Origin: Chloroflexota bacterium
Lineage (GTDB): Bacteria; Chloroflexota; UBA5177; JANWHV01
Reading direction: 5' to 3'
Assembly (NCBI GenBank): GCA_028287725.1
Contig: JAQBPC010000310.1
Span: 1 to 8,779 of the forward strand
DNA: 8,779 nt
The notes below the pieces were generated by a model. That model ran no database searches and had not been told where the DNA came from. It was given only the letters and a program-made list of their open reading frames with translations. The position numbers and the translations under genes are program-made. Below are positions 5,535-8,779 of the stretch, piece by piece (within the stretch, counting starts at the first letter, position 1; the number at the start of each line of letters is the position of its first letter).

Positions 5535-5571
5535 TAGCACCTTTATCTGGATTAATCGGATAGAGGTGCTA
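5535..5571 (+). promoter_or_regulatory. 37-nt near-perfect inverted repeat in the leader of the macroglobulin gene
   Basis: TAGCACCT (5535-5542) pairs perfectly with AGGTGCTA (5564-5571). Continuing inward, 16 consecutive pairs can form in plus-strand RNA around a 5-nt ATTAA loop, 13 Watson-Crick and 3 G-U. On the minus strand the same three positions would be A/C mismatches, so the structure fits a plus-strand transcript. No U-run follows, which argues against a terminator. The central GATTAATC (5550-5557) is itself a palindrome, so a DNA operator is an alternative. The repeat lies 141 bp upstream of the macroglobulin start, within the 291-bp gap 5422-5712. The rest of that gap holds the short terminator-like hairpin and no convincing promoter. 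Confidence 0.6.
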
Positions 5572-5699
5572 TGGCCCGTTACCTTCGCGAATCGCCCGTC
5601 GTTCTATTGCATAGAGGCGTAGCGGAGCAAGCCTGCAGGGACCGCTCACGCACGCCGCGTCAATGCGTTCATTATTGCCGGCGGTCGCCGCATACTCGT

Positions 5700-5704
5700 G
5701 GAGG
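5700..5704 (+). promoter_or_regulatory. Ribosome binding site of the macroglobulin gene
   Basis: GGAGG lies 8 nt before ATG 5713-5715 and is directly followed by a typical signal peptide, which fixes the start. Confidence 0.7.
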
Positions 5705-5712
5705 TTTCACCC

Positions 5713-8700
5713 ATGCGTTTGTCCTTCAGACGGCCGCCGATGCTGCGGCTACTGCCGTTGCTCGTGCTCCCCGCCCTATTGGGCGGCAGCTTCGTGCCCA
5801 ATACCGTGCGGTCCGGATTGGCTGCCTCGCCCACCTTGAGCGTTCGTGCCGTCTCCCCTTCGCCCGATGCAATCGAGGCGACCCAGGCCACGACGATTTT
5901 GGTGGCCTTCGACCGGCCCGTGGCGCCGCTCACCGGAGTCGGCGAGACGCCTACGCCCAGCCCGTTGACGAGCTCCCCTGCCCTCTCAGGCAGCGGCCGC
6001 TGGGTGACCAGCTCGATTTATGCCTGGCATGCCGTGAATTTGCACGCGGCCACCGTCTACTCGCTGCGCATCCCGGCGGGGCTCAAGGCAATCGACGGCA
6101 CGAAGCTACAGAGCAGCTATAGCTGGCACTTCGCGACCGTCCGCCCGGCGCTGCTCAACACTTCACCGAGCGACGGGTATTTGTACGCCATGCCCCGGCC
6201 CGCCATCTCCATGAGCTTTAACCAGCGGATGGACCATGCCAGCACCGAAGCGGCTTTCCATCTGCGCGATAGCCAGGGCAACGACTTGCCTGGTATTTTC
6301 TCCTGGTCCTCGGGCGTTCTGCGCTTCAAGCCGGTGCAAACGCTATCACGCACCGCGAGCTATACCGCAGAGTTGGGGAGCGGCGCCCGTTCCGCCGAAG
6401 GGCCGCTGCCATTGTTGCGGCCGATTACCTGGCACTTCAGCGTGGCGCCGTATCTCCACGTGGCGGGATCGACGCCGAAGCAGGGCGACACTGCTGCCAA
6501 TCTGGACAACGGCATCGAGATCGACTTCAACGCCCCGGTAGTGGAAGCATCCGCGATCCCGTCGGTGCGCATCAGTCCAGACGTGCCCGGCCGCTACATC
6601 TCCATGGGCCAGGACAACCTGTCGATTCACATCTGGGGTAATTTTTCGCCTTCCACGGCATACACGATCACCCTAAAGGCCGGCCTGCGAGCAGCCGCAG
6701 GCGAACAGCTTGGCGCTTCGTACGCGCTGCATTTCGTCAGCGCGCCGTTGCCGCCGCAACTGTATTTCGTGACCGGAAATGTCGCCACATATGATGCGTA
6801 CAGACCTGTCGTCCTCAGTCTGCAGGCAGTGAATCCTGGCCCGATCACCTACACCATCTACAAGCTGAGCCGTGATGGCTTTCTCACCGACCTGAACGAC
6901 CAGTACAATCTCGCCCACGACGTTCCTTCGAACGGTACGCCGCTCCTCACTTTCACCAAACAACCCTTTGCGCCGCTGAACAGCCCCGTGCCGGTTCAGA
7001 TACAGCTGTCCCTTCCTGGGAACAGGCCGTTACCAGTGGGGTATTACCTGGTACGCGCCGCCGGCGCCGGGCAATCGGTCGACTACCAGATATTGTTGGT
7101 GACGCGAACGGGAGTCACCGTGAAGGTATCGCAGCGACAGCTGCTGGTCTGGGCCACCGACCTGAAAACCGGCCTGCCCGTTGCCGGTGTGCCGTTCCGC
7201 TTTGTGACAGGTCGCAGCGACTTCGCGGTGCCCTATAATAGCGGTCCGACTAATAGGTCACCGAAAACTATCGGCGGTAACACTGTCATCGGCTCGGGCA
7301 ACACCGGCAGCGACGGCACACTCCTGCTGAACGTGCCTGGCATTGTCGCCACGCAGTCGCTGGTCGATGCCGGGGTGTTGGCGCTGGGCGACCGGCCGGG
7401 AGATGCAATTGTCGCCAGCTCAAGCTGGAGCAACGGGATCAGCCCGTATGACTACGGTATCTCGCTCGCATCATCTCAGCCTGCGCGCCGCATTAACCTC
7501 TACACGGACCGGCCGATCTACCGGCCCAGCCAAACGGTACACGTGCGCGGCGTGGTGCGCGCGGACAACGACGGCCACTATACCGTGGTGTCGGGGCCGG
7601 TCTATCTGGTGCTGACCGACCCCAAGGGGCAGGTGGCCGCCCGCCGAACCGTGATGCTCGACCGCTTCGGCGCCTTCAGCACGGATATCTCGCTGGCTGG
7701 AAATGCCTCGCTCGGTAGCTACGGGTTGAGCGCCAGCTCCGGAAGTCAGACCAGCTACAGCTCCCTCCAGGTGGCGGAGTATAAGAACCCCACGTTCAGT
7801 GTCGCCATCACCACCCCTCACGCCACCTATGCACTGGGCCAGAGCATCCCGGCAACTGTAGCGGTGAGCTACTACTTTGGCGGCGCCGTGGCGCATGCGA
7901 AGGTACACTGGTCGGTCCTTGGTTACGACTACATCTTCTACTCCGACTTTTTCAGCGACTATTCCTTTGGCTCCTTTGATCCCGGCATTCAGCAGCCACT
8001 TGCCGCTGCCCGCCCCGCCTTTCTACCACTCGGCAAAGGAGTCCTACCACCCGGCGTAGGCGGCTACACCCTCTTTCAGGGGAACGCGATCACCGACGCC
8101 AATGGCATTGTGCACCTCAAGCTGCCGGCGAAACTGCCGAGCGGCAAGCTGGTGCAGAACTATTCGGTCGAGGCGAGCGTCACCGATCTCGATAACCAAC
8201 CGGTCTCTGGGCGCACGAGCGTGACGGTATATAGCAGCGACTTCCAGATCGGCTTGCAACCCGACCACCAGATCATCGATCCGCTGGTGGCTCAGCAGAT
8301 CCACGTCGTCACCGTGGCGAACGATGGCGTGCGCCCGGTAGGCGGTCAGTCCGTACGCGTGGCGATCTATCGCCGCGTCTTCCATAACGTGGTGACGCAC
8401 AACCGCGACGGCTCGATCAACCAACTGTATGTTCCCCAAGATACGTTCATCGAATCGACGACGGTGCGAACTAACCAGCAAGGGAAGGCCTCCATTCGTT
8501 TCGCGGCGCCCAGAGGAGGCGAGTATCATATCGTAGCCTCGGCCCGAGACAAGTTCGGCAACAAGACTGAGAGCAGCGTGGAGATCTACGCGGGTGGCCA
8601 GAAGCCGATCGATTGGGGCTTCCAGCAGCAAGGGCACATCCGCGTGGTGACGGACAAGCGCACCTACCACAGCGGTGACGTGGCGCACGTGCTCGTCACC

Positions 8701-8779
8701 ACCCCCTACCCCAACATGCTGGCCCTGGTGAGTATCGAGCGCGGCCATATCTTGCAGTATCAGGTGAGGCGGCTGACCG
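5713..8779 (+). CDS. Secreted bacterial alpha-2-macroglobulin family protein with N-terminal Big_5 Ig-like domains (partial, runs off window)
   Basis: Seen: I translated this frame by hand; it stays open for 1022 codons to the right edge. Residues 1-38 form a signal peptide (MRLSFRRPP, then LRLLPLLVLPALLGG) with no lipobox Cys. Three Big_5-like domains follow: about 41-143, 144-248 (NTSPSDGYLYAMPRPAISMS, then SFNQRMDHAS) and 250-345 (STPKQGD, IEIDFNAPV). A macroglobulin-type segment (about 350-560) contains LLVWATDLKTGLPVAGVPF (477-495). The MG2 region then begins with LYTDRPIYRPSQTVHVRG (596-613), has LDRFGAFSTDIS (650-661), LGSYGLS (668-674) and EYKNPTFSV (689-697), and leads into further macroglobulin domains to 1022. 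Known: bacterial relatives trap proteases using a C-terminal thioester (CxEQ) and often neighbour pbpC. Neither could be seen because the gene is cut. Inferred: extracellular or envelope-attached protease inhibitor. Whether it keeps the thioester is unknown. Confidence 0.85.
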   Translation, partial: MRLSFRRPPMLRLLPLLVLPALLGGSFVPNTVRSGLAASPTLSVRAVSPSPDAIEATQATTILVAFDRPVAPLTGVGETPTPSPLTSSPALSGSGRWVTSSIYAWHAVNLHAATVYSLRIPAGLKAIDGTKLQSSYSWHFATVRPALLNTSPSDGYLYAMPRPAISMSFNQRMDHASTEAAFHLRDSQGNDLPGIFSWSSGVLRFKPVQTLSRTASYTAELGSGARSAEGPLPLLRPITWHFSVAPYLHVAGSTPKQGDTAANLDNGIEIDFNAPVVEASAIPSVRISPDVPGRYISMGQDNLSIHIWGNFSPSTAYTITLKAGLRAAAGEQLGASYALHFVSAPLPPQLYFVTGNVATYDAYRPVVLSLQAVNPGPITYTIYKLSRDGFLTDLNDQYNLAHDVPSNGTPLLTFTKQPFAPLNSPVPVQIQLSLPGNRPLPVGYYLVRAAGAGQSVDYQILLVTRTGVTVKVSQRQLLVWATDLKTGLPVAGVPFRFVTGRSDFAVPYNSGPTNRSPKTIGGNTVIGSGNTGSDGTLLLNVPGIVATQSLVDAGVLALGDRPGDAIVASSSWSNGISPYDYGISLASSQPARRINLYTDRPIYRPSQTVHVRGVVRADNDGHYTVVSGPVYLVLTDPKGQVAARRTVMLDRFGAFSTDISLAGNASLGSYGLSASSGSQTSYSSLQVAEYKNPTFSVAITTPHATYALGQSIPATVAVSYYFGGAVAHAKVHWSVLGYDYIFYSDFFSDYSFGSFDPGIQQPLAAARPAFLPLGKGVLPPGVGGYTLFQGNAITDANGIVHLKLPAKLPSGKLVQNYSVEASVTDLDNQPVSGRTSVTVYSSDFQIGLQPDHQIIDPLVAQQIHVVTVANDGVRPVGGQSVRVAIYRRVFHNVVTHNRDGSINQLYVPQDTFIESTTVRTNQQGKASIRFAAPRGGEYHIVASARDKFGNKTESSVEIYAGGQKPIDWGFQQQGHIRVVTDKRTYHSGDVAHVLVTTPYPNMLALVSIERGHILQYQVRRLT

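Noticed and set aside
5603..5660. Possible riboswitch downstream of the leader hairpin
   Set aside because: Small competing stems (AGCGG with CCGCT; TCTAT with ATAGA) exist, but no conserved core of a known riboswitch class was recognised.
5571..6122. 183-codon plus-strand frame starting at the end of the 37-nt hairpin
   Set aside because: An SD-like AGAGG sits 4 nt upstream, but the frame overlaps the macroglobulin gene by about 410 nt in another phase and has no recognisable protein. The SD/ATG observation is kept under the hairpin finding.
7234..7239. Perfect TATAAT hexamer
   Set aside because: It lies inside the macroglobulin coding sequence, with no -35 partner and no gene start behind it.
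8044..8748. 234-codon minus-strand frame inside the macroglobulin gene
   Set aside because: It is antisense to continuous macroglobulin coding sequence and lacks any family features.

Overview
This is a high-GC bacterial window (roughly 60% G+C by eye) with six protein-coding genes in two divergent blocks. The lineage is not proven. Several features point towards a Chloroflexota-like or similar high-GC environmental bacterium: Thr/Pro-rich linkers on secreted proteins, a secreted alpha-2-macroglobulin with no lipobox, a small stand-alone VKOR-like membrane protein, and degenerate hairpin-rich intergenic repeats. No rRNA, tRNA, intact insertion sequence or CRISPR array was seen.

Minus-strand block (1-3968). 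At the left edge is the first 41 codons of an aminoglycoside-phosphotransferase-like (APH/choline kinase fold) gene, cut by the window end. Upstream of it in transcription order lies a 666-residue gene joining a complete Gfo/Idh/MocA dehydrogenase to a complete aldo/keto reductase, both with intact catalytic residues. Next comes a 252-bp gap (2277-2528) holding a degenerate 28-nt tandem repeat plus several hairpins. Then comes a secreted two-domain phospholipase-D-fold protein (2529-3968) in which both HKD motifs have lost His and Lys. It carries a Thr/Pro-rich linker and a C-terminal beta-sandwich domain.

Plus-strand block (4185-8779). A 216-bp divergent intergenic region leads to a VKOR-like membrane protein that keeps its CxxC but lacks the loop cysteines. 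An NAD-type short-chain dehydrogenase follows 16 nt later, with a short terminator-like hairpin after it. A 291-bp gap contains a striking 37-nt inverted repeat whose three non-Watson-Crick pairs are all G-U in plus-strand RNA. The largest gene then begins: a secreted bacterial alpha-2-macroglobulin with at least three Big_5-type Ig-like domains, a linker and the MG2 region. It is open for 1022 codons and runs off the right edge before its thioester region.

Functionally, three products (the PLD-like pseudoenzyme, the VKOR-like protein and the macroglobulin) act at or outside the membrane. The other three (phosphotransferase, fused oxidoreductase, SDR) are cytosolic small-molecule enzymes. A link between the groups is speculation. 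The best leads are the dehydrogenase/aldo-keto reductase fusion, the doubly inactivated PLD protein, the VKOR lacking loop cysteines, the structured repeat region at 2335-2511, and the leader hairpin at 5535-5571.
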